Of a DNA stretch of 64,000 bases, positions 43,733 through 53,272 are shown piece after piece. Location of the stretch: contig NZ_JAMWYS010000001.1 in the NCBI RefSeq assembly GCF_023914155.1, positions 1-64,000 of the forward strand. Direction: 5' to 3'. This DNA comes from Solitalea agri. Its GTDB lineage: Bacteria > Bacteroidota > Bacteroidia > Sphingobacteriales > Sphingobacteriaceae. The notes under the pieces are model-generated. The model saw only the letters and a program-made list of their open reading frames with translations. It did not search any database and was not told the origin of the DNA. The translations under genes and the position numbers were made by a program. Every line of letters begins with the position of its first letter. Position 1 is the stretch's first letter.

Positions 43733-45100
43733 ATGACATCAATTATCATTATAGCGATTACCGCGATTGTAGTTCTTTACCTTGGTTTATATAAGGTTAA
43801 AGGCGCCTTACTACCTGTTTCAGTTTTAGGACTTTTAGGTGCCGAAGCCTCGCTTGTTTGTGGGTGGGATAAGAATATATCTTACTTCAACGAAATGTTG
43901 GTATTTAATAATTATGCCATCGCATTCAGTATTTTACTAATTGCCACAACCATTCTTATTTTCTTAATGTCTGGCAATTACTTTGAAAAGATCAGCTCGA
44001 ATGTAGCTGAATACTATACCATCCTATTGTTTGCCTTAACAGGTGGAATAACAATGGTGTCTTTTCAAAATATGACGATGCTTTTTATTGGAATCGAAAT
44101 TCTTTCGGTAAGCATGTACATAATGGCGGGTATTAAAAAGAATGATACTAGCTCAAATGAAGCCGCTCTAAAGTATTTCCTAATGGGTTCGTTCGCTACT
44201 GGTATTTTGCTTTTTGGTATTGCTTTGATTTATGGTGCAACCGGAAGTTTTAACTTGACTGAAATTGCAGGAAAGGCGTCAGAACAACCGTTTTTGTTCT
44301 ACACAGGTGTTATTTTTATGCTTATTGCAATGACCTTTAAAGTAGGTGCAGCACCTTTTCATTTCTGGACTCCAGATGTTTATCAAGGTGCCCCTACGTT
44401 GGTTACCTCTTATATGTCAACAGTTGTGAAAACAGCTGGATTTGCGGCTTTCTTACGCTTGTTTGGCTCTGCATTTTCATCCGTTCCTCCAATCTGGACT
44501 GTAACAATTGCTGCAATGGTAGTTATTACATTATTGATTGGTAACATAACAGCTGCATTTCAACAGAATGTTAAACGGATGTTGGCGTACTCAAGTATTT
44601 CCCACGCAGGCTATATGTTAATTGCCATATTGCTGTTGGGACAGGCCTCTCCTAATGCTATTTTAATTTATTCGGTTGCCTATTCTATTGCGTCAGTTGC
44701 TTCATTTGGTGTTATAGTTGCCGTTAAGGAGCATAAGGGGTCAGATGATTTATCTGCATTCAATGGCTTAGGTCGAACTAATCCGGTGCTTGCTTTTGTA
44801 ATGACCGTTGCACTATGTTCATTAGGTGGAATTCCTCTAACTGCCGGATTTTTTGGTAAGTTTTATATTTTCGGTGTAGCCATCGCTGCTAATTACACAT
44901 GGTTAATTGCTATTGCTGTTCTTATGGCTGCAGTAGGTATTTATTATTACTTTAAGGTGATAATTGCCATGTATTTGCGTGATTCTGAATCAGGAGAGTC
45001 AATTCAGTTGAACGGGTCTTATCAATTTGTACTTATCTTTTGTGTTTTAGTTACCATATTGCTTGGTATTGCCCCAAGCTTAATTACAAATATTTTGTAG
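43733..45100 (+). CDS. nuoN: NADH-quinone oxidoreductase subunit N
   Basis: A 455-residue proton-pumping subunit (ND2 type), the last of the complex I genes. It contains MLFIGIEILSVSMYIMAG (about 116-133), APFHFWTPDVYQGAPTLVT (about 202-220) and QNVKRMLAYSSISHAGYML. Order nuoA to nuoN is unbroken. Next comes an unrelated DedA gene after 50 bases, with no terminator that I can see, so read-through is possible. Confidence 0.95.
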   Translation: MTSIIIIAITAIVVLYLGLYKVKGALLPVSVLGLLGAEASLVCGWDKNISYFNEMLVFNNYAIAFSILLIATTILIFLMSGNYFEKISSNVAEYYTILLFALTGGITMVSFQNMTMLFIGIEILSVSMYIMAGIKKNDTSSNEAALKYFLMGSFATGILLFGIALIYGATGSFNLTEIAGKASEQPFLFYTGVIFMLIAMTFKVGAAPFHFWTPDVYQGAPTLVTSYMSTVVKTAGFAAFLRLFGSAFSSVPPIWTVTIAAMVVITLLIGNITAAFQQNVKRMLAYSSISHAGYMLIAILLLGQASPNAILIYSVAYSIASVASFGVIVAVKEHKGSDDLSAFNGLGRTNPVLAFVMTVALCSLGGIPLTAGFFGKFYIFGVAIAANYTWLIAIAVLMAAVGIYYYFKVIIAMYLRDSESGESIQLNGSYQFVLIFCVLVTILLGIAPSLITNIL

Positions 45101-45150
45101 GTAGCTCGGTAACCATTACATTTATAGTCTAAAGAAGTGCTTTCAAAATC

Positions 45151-45822
45151 ATGCAGGAAATTCTCGAATTTTTCAAACACATTATTGACCCTAACTGGAT
45201 ATTAGCACAACCATTTGCTTTTTGGCTTTTGTTGTTTGTTATTTTCGCGGAAACTGGGCTGTTTATTGGCTTTTTTCTACCAGGTGATTCCCTGCTGTTT
45301 ATTACAGGGCTGCATTTGGCAGAGTATCCAATGAATGTTTTTAATAATGTTGAAATAGGGGTTGCTGCTGTTACTATTACAGTAATTATAGCCGGGATAT
45401 TAGGCAACACAGTGGGATATTGGTTTGGATTGAAAGCTGGGCCTTCTTTATTTAAGAAGAAGGATACCTTCTTTTTCAAACAGAAGCATTTACATGCTGC
45501 AAAAGAGTTTTATGAGAAACGGGGAGCCGGAATGATTGTTTTAGCTCGCTTCCTGCCTATCATTCGTACTTTTGCTCCTATTGTTGCTGGGATAGTTCAG
45601 ATGGATTCGAAGAAATTCGTTTTCTATAACATATTGGGATGTATAGGATGGGTAGCGTCAATGGTTTTAGGTGGCTATTTTCTTGGTCAGGCTTTCCCTT
45701 GGCTACGAAATCATCTTGAGCTTATTGTAATTGGTCTGGTGGTTATTACTACTACGCCTGTTATTATAGGTTATTTAAAAACCAGGACGAAAGTTAATAG
45801 TGGCACTGGCGCTGAGGTTTAA
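45151..45822 (+). CDS. DedA family membrane protein
   Basis: A 223-residue inner-membrane protein with about five helices. DedA (SNARE-associated/VTT) signatures are visible: FAETGLFIGFFLPGDSLL (about 31-48), GNTVGYWFGLKAGPSLF and ARFLPIIRTFAPIVAGI, with the functional acidic Glu32 and the Arg residues. Family members move undecaprenyl phosphate or phospholipid head groups across the membrane and affect proton-motive-force homeostasis. It follows nuoN closely and precedes ppa by 29 bases. Confidence 0.9.
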   Translation: MQEILEFFKHIIDPNWILAQPFAFWLLLFVIFAETGLFIGFFLPGDSLLFITGLHLAEYPMNVFNNVEIGVAAVTITVIIAGILGNTVGYWFGLKAGPSLFKKKDTFFFKQKHLHAAKEFYEKRGAGMIVLARFLPIIRTFAPIVAGIVQMDSKKFVFYNILGCIGWVASMVLGGYFLGQAFPWLRNHLELIVIGLVVITTTPVIIGYLKTRTKVNSGTGAEV

Positions 45823-45851
45823 TTTAAGTTTTAATTTATATAAAGATAAAT

Positions 45852-46394
45852 ATGGGAGTTGATCCGTGGCATTCGGTAGAACCGGGTGATAAGAGTCCGG
45901 AGATTGTAAATGCTATTATTGAGATCCCTAAAGGGTCAAAAGCAAAGTACGAAGTTGATAAGAAAACCGGTTTATTAAAATTAGACCGTGTTTTGTTTTC
46001 ATCAGTTATGTACCCTGCTAACTATGGTTTTATACCACAAACTTATTGTGATGATAATGACCCATTAGATATTTTGGTACTTTGTTCAGAAGAAGTAATT
46101 CCTCTTTCTATTATTGAAGCCAAAGTTATTGGGGTAATGCATATGATTGATGGCGATGAACGTGATGACAAGATTATCGCTGTAGCGAATAATGATATGT
46201 CTGTAAATCACATTAATGATTTATCAGAATTGCCTCCACATACTGAAAAAGAAATTGCACGTTTCTTTTCGGATTACAAGGCTTTGGAACATAAAGACGT
46301 TAAAGTAGAGCATTTTTTAGGCAAGCGTTATGCTTACAAGGTGATTAATGAGGCGTTGGAGCTTTACGATAAAACATTTAGGAATAAGAACTAA
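45852..46394 (+). CDS. ppa: Inorganic pyrophosphatase (type I)
   Basis: A 180-residue cytoplasmic enzyme that splits pyrophosphate to two phosphates and so drives biosynthesis. It has [14 protein letters not shown] at the start of the active site, [14 protein letters not shown], and the metal-binding signature [10 protein letters not shown] (about 67-76). It is full length for the bacterial type. It lies five bases before the CNNM/CorC-like gene. Confidence 0.95.
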   Translation: MGVDPWHSVEPGDKSPEIVNAIIEIPKGSKAKYEVDKKTGLLKLDRVLFSSVMYPANYGFIPQTYCDDNDPLDILVLCSEEVIPLSIIEAKVIGVMHMIDGDERDDKIIAVANNDMSVNHINDLSELPPHTEKEIARFFSDYKALEHKDVKVEHFLGKRYAYKVINEALELYDKTFRNKN

Positions 46395-46399
46395 ACTAC

Positions 46400-47740
46400 A
46401 TGGCGACAGATCCCGTCACGATATTCGATATAATTCTTATCCTATTTTTGGTATTTCTGAACGGATTTTTCGTTGCAGCTGAGTTTGCAATTGTGAAGGT
46501 CCGTTCTTCACAAATAGATCTTAAGGCCAAAGAAGGTAGTGCCCCTGCCAAAATGGCCAAGCACATTATCCGTCATCTCGATGGATATTTAGCGGCAACT
46601 CAACTAGGAATAACATTAGCCAGTCTAGGCTTAGGATGGTTTGGTGAAAAAACAATGTCTCAAATAATCATCGGGACATTTAATTTGCTAAACATTCATT
46701 TTGCTAATCCTGAACTAGTTAGCCATTCAATTGCTGCTCCTATTGCATTTTCTGTAATAACTATTTTGCATATTGTGTTTGGTGAGCTTGCTCCCAAATC
46801 GATGGCAATACAGCGACCAATTGCTATTTCAATAGCTATATCTTATCCGCTTCACTTTTTCTACATCATTGCGCGTCCGGCCATTTGGCTTTTAAATGGC
46901 TTTGCAAATCTTGTATTAAAAGCATTTGGAATCGACCCTGCACACAGTCATGAAGCACATAGTTCTGAAGAACTCCAGTTGATTCTTGAACAAGGAAAAC
47001 AGAGCGGTGCTTTGGAGGAATCTGAGCATGATTTAATTCAGAATGTATTCGACTTTCAGGAGCGAATTGTGAAGAATATCATGATTCCTCGGACTCAAAT
47101 TGCCGCTATTGATATTAGTATGCCTCCCGATGAAGTGGTGAAGACAGTTGTTCATGAAGGTTATACCCGGTTACCGGTTTATGATAAAACAATAGATAAC
47201 ATTATTGGAATTCTTCATGCAAAGGATGTATTAGCCAAAGTTGCCACTAAGCAGGCTATTGTTTTGAAGGAAATGTTAAGAGATCCTTTGTATACTCCTG
47301 AGTCAAAAAAAATAAGCGATCTTCTTACAGAGCTGCGTCAACAGAAGAAACCAATTATGGCTATAGTGCTTGATGAGTTCGGCGGTACAGCCGGAATGGT
47401 AACTCTTGAAGACATTGTTGAAGAATTGGTTGGTGAAATTCAGGATGAATATGATGAGGAAGCTCCTGTTGTAGAAGCTGTGGCAGAGAACGAATGGATT
47501 GTAAATGCTTCAGCTCCAATTACTGATGTTAATGAGTTTCTTCCGAGTGAATTGCCCGAAGATGATGACTATGATTCAGTAGCAGGGTTAATGAATGTTA
47601 TTTTTGAACGTATTCCTGATGTTGGTGACAGCATGGATGCATATGGATATAACTTTACAATTCTGAAGAAATCAAACAGAATGGTTGAATCTGTTCGAAT
47701 TGTAATGCATAGTCAGGAGCCTGGAGAACCACAATTATAG
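46400..47740 (+). CDS. CNNM/HlyC-CorC family protein with CBS domains
   Basis: A 446-residue inner-membrane protein. Residues 1-200 are the CNNM (DUF21) domain with about four helices (LFLVFLNGFFVAAEFAIVKV). Two CBS domains lie at about 215-340 (MIPRTQIAAI, GYTRLPVYD, GILHAKDVL; then IMAIVLDEFGGTAGMVTLED). A CorC/HlyC C-terminal domain follows to the end. Such proteins act in Mg or Co transport or efflux; older names call them hemolysins. It ends right before the rsmE region. Confidence 0.9.
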   Translation: MATDPVTIFDIILILFLVFLNGFFVAAEFAIVKVRSSQIDLKAKEGSAPAKMAKHIIRHLDGYLAATQLGITLASLGLGWFGEKTMSQIIIGTFNLLNIHFANPELVSHSIAAPIAFSVITILHIVFGELAPKSMAIQRPIAISIAISYPLHFFYIIARPAIWLLNGFANLVLKAFGIDPAHSHEAHSSEELQLILEQGKQSGALEESEHDLIQNVFDFQERIVKNIMIPRTQIAAIDISMPPDEVVKTVVHEGYTRLPVYDKTIDNIIGILHAKDVLAKVATKQAIVLKEMLRDPLYTPESKKISDLLTELRQQKKPIMAIVLDEFGGTAGMVTLEDIVEELVGEIQDEYDEEAPVVEAVAENEWIVNASAPITDVNEFLPSELPEDDDYDSVAGLMNVIFERIPDVGDSMDAYGYNFTILKKSNRMVESVRIVMHSQEPGEPQL

Positions 47741-47770
47741 TTGCTGCCTTTCAATTTTAAATCTTCGCTT

Positions 47771-48472
47771 ATGCATTTGTTCTTTACGCCTGATATTTCG
47801 GGCGATTTATATCAGTTGAATGAAGAAGAAAGCAAACATTGTATAAGAGTTTTGCGCCTGATCAATGGAGACATTGTTTATCTTATTGACGGAAAGGGTG
47901 GATTTTATAAAACAGAAATTATTGATGCGCATCCGAAAAGATGCGCATTAAAAGTTTTGGAGCTAACTGAGCGCTATGGTAAAAGAAACTTTCGCCTACA
48001 TATTGCGATTGCTCCAACTAAAAGTATTGAACGAATTGAATGGTTTCTGGAGAAAGTAACCGAAATGGGTGTTGATGAAATCACTCCGATTATATGTCAG
48101 CGTTCTGAACGTAAGGAAGTGAAGCTCGATCGGTTGAATAAAATTATTGTTTCTGCCATGAAACAAAGCCTCAAAGCCTACCAACCAAAACTCAATGAAA
48201 GCATCGATTTTAAACGTTTTATAGTTCAGTCAAACGAAAAAGTTAAATTCATTGCTCACTGTTTAGATGCAGGTAGGAAATCTTTGGGCCAGTCGTACCA
48301 TAAAGAGACTGATGTTCTTGTTCTAATAGGGCCTGAGGGTGATTTTTCAGAAGATGAAATAACATTGGCCATGAAACACGGTTTCGAACCAATAACCCTT
48401 GGAGAAAGTAGGCTTCGAACCGAAACTGCCGGAATAGTAGCCTGTGCTCAGTTGAATTTCATGAATGAATAA
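47771..48472 (+). CDS. rsmE: 16S rRNA (uracil-1498-N3)-methyltransferase
   Basis: A 233-residue SPOUT-fold methyltransferase that modifies U1498 of 16S rRNA. I start at the ATG at 47771 (MHLFFTPD, the typical RsmE start); a TTG at 47741 is less likely. It has the N-terminal ESKHCIRVLR segment, ERIEWFLEKVTEMGVDEI, CQRSERKEVKLDR, and the C-terminal knot with LIGPEGDFSEDEI and LGESRLRTETAGIVA, where SAM binds. It is 30 bases after the CNNM gene. Confidence 0.93.
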   Translation: MHLFFTPDISGDLYQLNEEESKHCIRVLRLINGDIVYLIDGKGGFYKTEIIDAHPKRCALKVLELTERYGKRNFRLHIAIAPTKSIERIEWFLEKVTEMGVDEITPIICQRSERKEVKLDRLNKIIVSAMKQSLKAYQPKLNESIDFKRFIVQSNEKVKFIAHCLDAGRKSLGQSYHKETDVLVLIGPEGDFSEDEITLAMKHGFEPITLGESRLRTETAGIVACAQLNFMNE

Positions 48473-48547
48473 GCTAACTTACAACAGTGTGTTATCCTTT
48501 TAATGCGGTAAAAGTTTATTACACCACTTTTAATTATTAGAGCCAAT

Positions 48548-49276
48548 ATGATGCGAACGAAAACATATTCCCTGCTTAAAAGTTTGAACGGAAATGGTAA
48601 GGTCTTTCACTTGATAGCTCACACTTCATTTCTTACACTATTTTTTTTCGCCTTCCTATTTCTTACATCTTTTAATTCTCCTTCATATAAAATAGCACGT
48701 TTAAAATATAACGGTGGTGGAGATTGGTATGGTGATCGTACCGCATTGCCAAACCTTGTTAAGTTTTGTAATGATAATATCGGCACGAATTTTTACCCTG
48801 ACGAGGCAATCGTAGAACCTGGTAGCGCCGAAATTTTCAATTATCCATTCATATTTGTAACCGGTCACGGCAATATTATCTTATCGCAGCAGGAGGCACT
48901 AAATCTTCGTAGTTATTTAATTGGTGGAGGCTTTCTGCATATATGCGATAACTATGGGTTCGATAAATTTGTGCGTTTGGAGATGAAGAAAGTTTTCCCA
49001 GAACTTGAATTCGTAGAACTCCCTCCTAATCATCCAATATTTAACCAGAAGTTCAAATTTCCTAACGGCTTGCCTAAAGTTCATGAGCATGATGGAAAGA
49101 GAGCACAACCTTTTGCCTTGATTTATCAGGGCCGTGTGGTGTGTTTTTACGATTATGAATCTGACTTAGGGAATGGCTGGGAAGATCAGGGTATATATAC
49201 GAATGACTCGGCGGAAACGCATCAGAAGGCATTGCAAATGGGAGCTAACCTGGTACAATATGCAATGAGCAATTAA
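48548..49276 (+). CDS. DUF4159 domain protein
   Basis: A 242-residue protein with one hydrophobic segment (about 25-45) that anchors or exports it. The rest fits DUF4159: YNGGGDWYGDRTALPNL, FPFIFVTGHG-like (here YPFIFVTGHGNI), LRSYLIGGGFLHICDNYG and FCYDYESDLGNGWED-like end. The domain resembles a GATase1-like fold, found next to MoxR and BatA-type genes elsewhere, but those are absent here. Function is unknown. Two in-frame ATGs (48548, 48551) are possible starts. Confidence 0.82.
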   Translation: MMRTKTYSLLKSLNGNGKVFHLIAHTSFLTLFFFAFLFLTSFNSPSYKIARLKYNGGGDWYGDRTALPNLVKFCNDNIGTNFYPDEAIVEPGSAEIFNYPFIFVTGHGNIILSQQEALNLRSYLIGGGFLHICDNYGFDKFVRLEMKKVFPELEFVELPPNHPIFNQKFKFPNGLPKVHEHDGKRAQPFALIYQGRVVCFYDYESDLGNGWEDQGIYTNDSAETHQKALQMGANLVQYAMSN

Positions 49277-49330
49277 TTGCAATAAGGGGAATTTTAATTA
49301 TGTTTGAAGCCTTTATCATTAAACCTTAAG

Positions 49331-49834
49331 ATGTACAAAGCCACTATCAATAAAAAGGAAACACTGTCAATCTCAACTGACAATGGTCGGGTTTTAGTTA
49401 ATGATCAATTATTGAAAACTGATATTCAGGAACTATCTGCTGATAACTTCTATATTATAAATGACGATGGCAAATCGTATAGTGCTGAAATTTTGGAATT
49501 AAACACGGAACAAAAGAGTGTAATTGTTTTGGTTAATGGTACTAAATACGTGGTTGAACTAAAAGACAAGTTTGACGAATTATTACGTAGCCTTGGGATG
49601 GATGCTGTAGGTTCACATAAAGTAAACGACTTGAAAGCCCCAATGCCTGGATTGGTTTTAAAGGTTTTAGTTAAGGAGGGGGATGAAATTAAGAAAGACG
49701 ACGCTTTATTGGTTCTTGAAGCGATGAAGATGGAGAATATTATTAAAGCTCAGGCCGATGGAACTATTAAGGCTATTAAAGTAGGTGAAAGGGATACAGT
49801 TGAGAAAAATCAGGTTCTAATTATGTTTAAATAG
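49331..49834 (+). CDS. Biotin/lipoyl-carrier protein (BCCP-like)
   Basis: A 167-residue protein. The C-terminal 70 residues are a biotinyl domain with APMPGLVLKVLVKEGDEI (103-120) and EAMKMEN (130-136), where Lys133 would carry biotin. The N-terminal part resembles the linker part of acyl-CoA carboxylase alpha chains. I start at the ATG at 49331; a TTG at 49304 would add nine residues. No carboxylase or carboxyltransferase gene is nearby, so it probably serves an enzyme encoded elsewhere. A terminator follows. Confidence 0.88.
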   Translation: MYKATINKKETLSISTDNGRVLVNDQLLKTDIQELSADNFYIINDDGKSYSAEILELNTEQKSVIVLVNGTKYVVELKDKFDELLRSLGMDAVGSHKVNDLKAPMPGLVLKVLVKEGDEIKKDDALLVLEAMKMENIIKAQADGTIKAIKVGERDTVEKNQVLIMFK

Positions 49835-49852
49835 AAAGTTTTTGATCTAATT

Positions 49853-49892
49853 AAAACGGTCGGTTTCTTAAATGAAGCCGACCGTTTTTGTT
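49853..49892 (+). terminator. Terminator after the biotin-carrier gene
   Basis: AAAACGGTCGG (49853-49863) pairs with CCGACCGTTTT (49878-49888), with further pairing in the inner TTTC/GAAG arm, then a T run. Confidence 0.9.
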
Positions 49893-50142
49893 TGGTAAAT
49901 CTTAAAAGAGTCTCAGTTTTTTGGGTTCTATGAGTTTTTAATGCTATTTTTTTAATGTAATTACTCACTAACAGTGTTAATCCATTTAATAGCGCACCTA
50001 ATATAAGCGGGAGTATCGTTATTGCTAATTGGATATTCCATTAACTTAAGATTACTATGAATAATACAGACCAAGTTGTATAAAGAATTTTTTTTTCTCG
50101 AAAAGAGCTGTGCCGATGAATGTTTTTAGCCTCTGATACTTT

Positions 50143-50164
50143 TATATAACAATTATGTTATATA
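50143..50164. promoter_or_regulatory. 22-bp dyad upstream of the first susC
   Basis: TATATAAC-AATTAT-GTTATATA: perfect eight-base arms around a six-base spacer, about 140 bases before the susC start. The layout fits a dimeric regulator site, but it is all A and T except for one base per arm, so chance is possible. Confidence 0.35.
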
Positions 50165-50304
50165 TTTAATAAAAAATTAATGGAATTAAAATATAACCCT
50201 ATATTGTATAAACACTAGTTATAGACTGGGATACATCTATTTTTCAAAAACTACTGTTTCGAAAAACATTCATTTAACAGAAGAATAATTCAAAAATTAA
50301 ATAT

Positions 50305-53268
50305 ATGAGGAAAATTGTACTATTAGTATTATTCAATTGCTTTTGCCTGTTTAGTTGGGCACAAGTGAAACAAGTAAGTGGTACTGTTACTTCGAAAGAA
50401 GACGGTGCTGCTGTACCAGGAGTAAGTGTGGTAGTAAAGGGAACTTCAAACGGTACTCAAACAGATGGGAATGGAAAGTTTTCGATTAAAGCAGAAGCTT
50501 CCGCCATACTGGTTTTTAAGGCAGTAGGTTTTTCGGACCAGGAAATTAAAGTGGGCAGCAGAGATGTTTTAAATGTTTCTCTTCTATCTGATCAGAAACA
50601 ATTGCAAGAGGTGGTTGTAGTAGGATATGGAACTCAGTTAAAAAGAGATTTAACTGGAGCCATTGGGAAAGTTACCTCGAAAGAATTTAAGGAACAACCA
50701 TTAAGTTCTTTTGAGAGTGCCTTGCAGGGACGTACTACAGGTGTTTACATTAACTCAGGAAGTGGTAAACTCGGTCAGGCCATGAATATTCGTGTTAGGG
50801 GTATCTCCTCTATATCTGCAAGCAACCAGCCTTTGTTTGTTATTGACGGTGTTCCTGTAGTAACTGAAGATTTAGGTTCACAAGGAGAGCCGATGAACCC
50901 GATGGCAGACATTAATCCGGATGATATTGAATCGATAGAAGTGCTGAAGGATGCTGCTTCGGCAGCTATCTACGGCTCCAGGGCTTCTAACGGCGTAATT
51001 ATAGTGTCAACCAAAAAGGGGAAAGTTGGTAAAACAAAAGTTTCTTTTAGCGCTTTTGGAGGTGTAAGTGACGCTACCCATCTCCGTCAATTCTTAAACC
51101 CTGCACAATATCGCGAGTTATTTACTGCCGCAGCCGAAAATATGGACTATAATATTGCCGAAGAGTTTGAAGCAGAATCTCGAAGTGATGACTGGAACAA
51201 ATCATTTGAAACAGATTGGAACAATGCTGCATTTCAAAAAGGCGCAGTTCAGCAATATTCAGCATCAGTAACTGGTGGTGATGCCAAAACTACATTTTTT
51301 GTAAGTTCAACCTTAAATGATCAAAAGGGGGTTATTCTCGGCAATAATTTTAAAAGAATGAGCGGCCGTTTAAGTTTGGATCATGGGATTTCTCCAAAAG
51401 TGAAAATTGGGACTTCAATTAACCTGGTAAAATCAGTAAACGATCGTGTATCAGCTGACAATGAGTTTTCTAACCCTGTACAGCTAAATGCAATTCCTCC
51501 TATTCAGCCAATGTATGCTGAGGATGGGGAATACAATAATGCAACACTATATTATAATAATCTGATTAACCTTGATAATGCTTTGAATACGCAAACCAAC
51601 TTCAGAACGCTAGGGAATGCTTATTTAAGCTGGAATGTTATTCCTGAATTGACATTCCGTTCGGAGGTAGGTTTGGATTATTTGAACCTTGAGGAAAGTG
51701 TTTGGAATGGACGTAAAACATTAGATGGAGGTCCGCAAGGCTTCTCGAGCGATAATCAGGTTCGTTCAAGCAACTGGGTATTCAAGAACAACCTAACTTG
51801 GGATAAAACGCTAAGTCAATTCCATAACTTACAAGTATTGGCCGGGTTTGATTACCAGGAGAGCACACTATTAGGGACATCCGTTTCAGGAAAAAACTTT
51901 GCAAGTGATACATTCAAAAAAATCCAGAATGCAGCAGTAATTTCGGCTGGTTCAACTAGCGAAACTGGTTATAGCTTTGTTTCTTATATTTTACGTGGTA
52001 ACTATAAATTTAAGGATCGCTACTTGTTCGGAGCCACTCTTCGTGTCGATGGTTCTTCAAGATTTGGTAGAGATAATCGGTATGGTGCATTCCCATCTAT
52101 TTCTGCCGGCTGGGTTGCCAGTGAAGAAAACTTCTTAGCAAACAATAATGCAATCAGCTTCTTAAAACTTCGCGCAAGTTATGGTGTAACCGGAAACTCA
52201 GAGATAGGCAACTTTGCGTCGCGTTCTTTATATAGTTCTATCTTCTACGCTGATCAATCGGGATTAATTCCTACTACATTGGGTTCTCCTGATTTAGGTT
52301 GGGAAAGGACCGCTCAGGGAGATATAGGAATTGATTATGGGTTCTTCAATAATCGTATTTCGGGTGAGATAGATATTTACCAAAAGAAAACTAATGATCT
52401 ATTGTTGGTATTACCGCTTCCATCCACAAACGGCTATACAGGTATAACCAAAAACATTGGAGATTTAACAAACCGTGGTATTGAGTTCAGCATAAATACT
52501 CAAAACTTAATTCATGAATTTAAATGGTCAACCAGCTTTAATATTTCATTTAACCGAAATAAGGTTACTAACATGAATGGAGCTATAATTTCTGGCGGGT
52601 CAAGAACTTTAAGTCGTATTGAGGAAGGCCAACCATATGGCATTTTCTACGGAAAAAAATATGCCGGAGTTGATCCGGAGAATGGTGATGCACTTTATAT
52701 GAATAAAGATGGATCGAAGACCAATGATTACGATGCTGCTGATGAAATGATTTTGGGTAACCCTAATCCTGATTTTACCGGAGGTTTAGGCAACAAGTTC
52801 TCTTATCACAATTTTGATTTGGATATTCAAACGCAATTTGTTTCAGGTAACGACCTTTACAATATTGCAGGCTTCTTCCAATCAGTTAATGGTGATTATT
52901 TCGACAATCAGACGGTTGATCAAATGAATTATTGGAAAACCCCTGGTCAGATCACCAATATTCCTCAGCCTCGTTTATATGAAGGAAACGGTGCTGGTAA
53001 ATCATCGCGTTGGGTTGAAGACGGTTCTTATTTACGTTTAAAAGCGGTAACGCTGGGTTATAACATTCCTCTTGCTACCACTAAACGTTTAGGTATTGAA
53101 AATCTGAGAATTTATGCTTCGGCCCAAAATTTATTCACTTGGACAAATTACACAGGGTATGATCCGGAAGTGAATGCAAGCTATACAGGTAATGTAAACT
53201 TGGGACATGATTTTTATACTCCTCCTCAGGCACGAACTATTATGTTAGGTGTAAATGTAGGTTTTTAA
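50305..53268 (+). CDS. SusC/RagA family TonB-dependent outer-membrane receptor
   Basis: A 987-residue receptor. Signal peptide at 1-19; a carboxypeptidase-regulatory-like domain at about 23-97 (VSGTVTSKEDGAAVPGVSV); the SusC-type link EVVVVGYGT (102-110); the plug domain (about 115-225) with NIRVRGISSISASNQPLFVI and IEVLKDAASAAIYGSRASNG; then a 22-strand barrel to the C-terminal Phe. It has no N-terminal STN domain, so it does not signal to an anti-sigma factor. It is paired with the SusD gene four bases later. Substrate is unknown; the M14 carboxypeptidase downstream hints at peptides. Confidence 0.93.
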   Translation: MRKIVLLVLFNCFCLFSWAQVKQVSGTVTSKEDGAAVPGVSVVVKGTSNGTQTDGNGKFSIKAEASAILVFKAVGFSDQEIKVGSRDVLNVSLLSDQKQLQEVVVVGYGTQLKRDLTGAIGKVTSKEFKEQPLSSFESALQGRTTGVYINSGSGKLGQAMNIRVRGISSISASNQPLFVIDGVPVVTEDLGSQGEPMNPMADINPDDIESIEVLKDAASAAIYGSRASNGVIIVSTKKGKVGKTKVSFSAFGGVSDATHLRQFLNPAQYRELFTAAAENMDYNIAEEFEAESRSDDWNKSFETDWNNAAFQKGAVQQYSASVTGGDAKTTFFVSSTLNDQKGVILGNNFKRMSGRLSLDHGISPKVKIGTSINLVKSVNDRVSADNEFSNPVQLNAIPPIQPMYAEDGEYNNATLYYNNLINLDNALNTQTNFRTLGNAYLSWNVIPELTFRSEVGLDYLNLEESVWNGRKTLDGGPQGFSSDNQVRSSNWVFKNNLTWDKTLSQFHNLQVLAGFDYQESTLLGTSVSGKNFASDTFKKIQNAAVISAGSTSETGYSFVSYILRGNYKFKDRYLFGATLRVDGSSRFGRDNRYGAFPSISAGWVASEENFLANNNAISFLKLRASYGVTGNSEIGNFASRSLYSSIFYADQSGLIPTTLGSPDLGWERTAQGDIGIDYGFFNNRISGEIDIYQKKTNDLLLVLPLPSTNGYTGITKNIGDLTNRGIEFSINTQNLIHEFKWSTSFNISFNRNKVTNMNGAIISGGSRTLSRIEEGQPYGIFYGKKYAGVDPENGDALYMNKDGSKTNDYDAADEMILGNPNPDFTGGLGNKFSYHNFDLDIQTQFVSGNDLYNIAGFFQSVNGDYFDNQTVDQMNYWKTPGQITNIPQPRLYEGNGAGKSSRWVEDGSYLRLKAVTLGYNIPLATTKRLGIENLRIYASAQNLFTWTNYTGYDPEVNASYTGNVNLGHDFYTPPQARTIMLGVNVGF

Positions 53269-53272
53269 TGAG

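Larger units (their letters stand above)
49835..50304. other. 470-base gap: terminator, palindrome and susC promoter region
   Basis: After the carrier-gene terminator the gap is AT-rich. It holds a 22-base dyad at 50143-50164 and a TATTTTTC word about 66 bases before the susC ATG. I see no supported gene. Confidence 0.5.
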
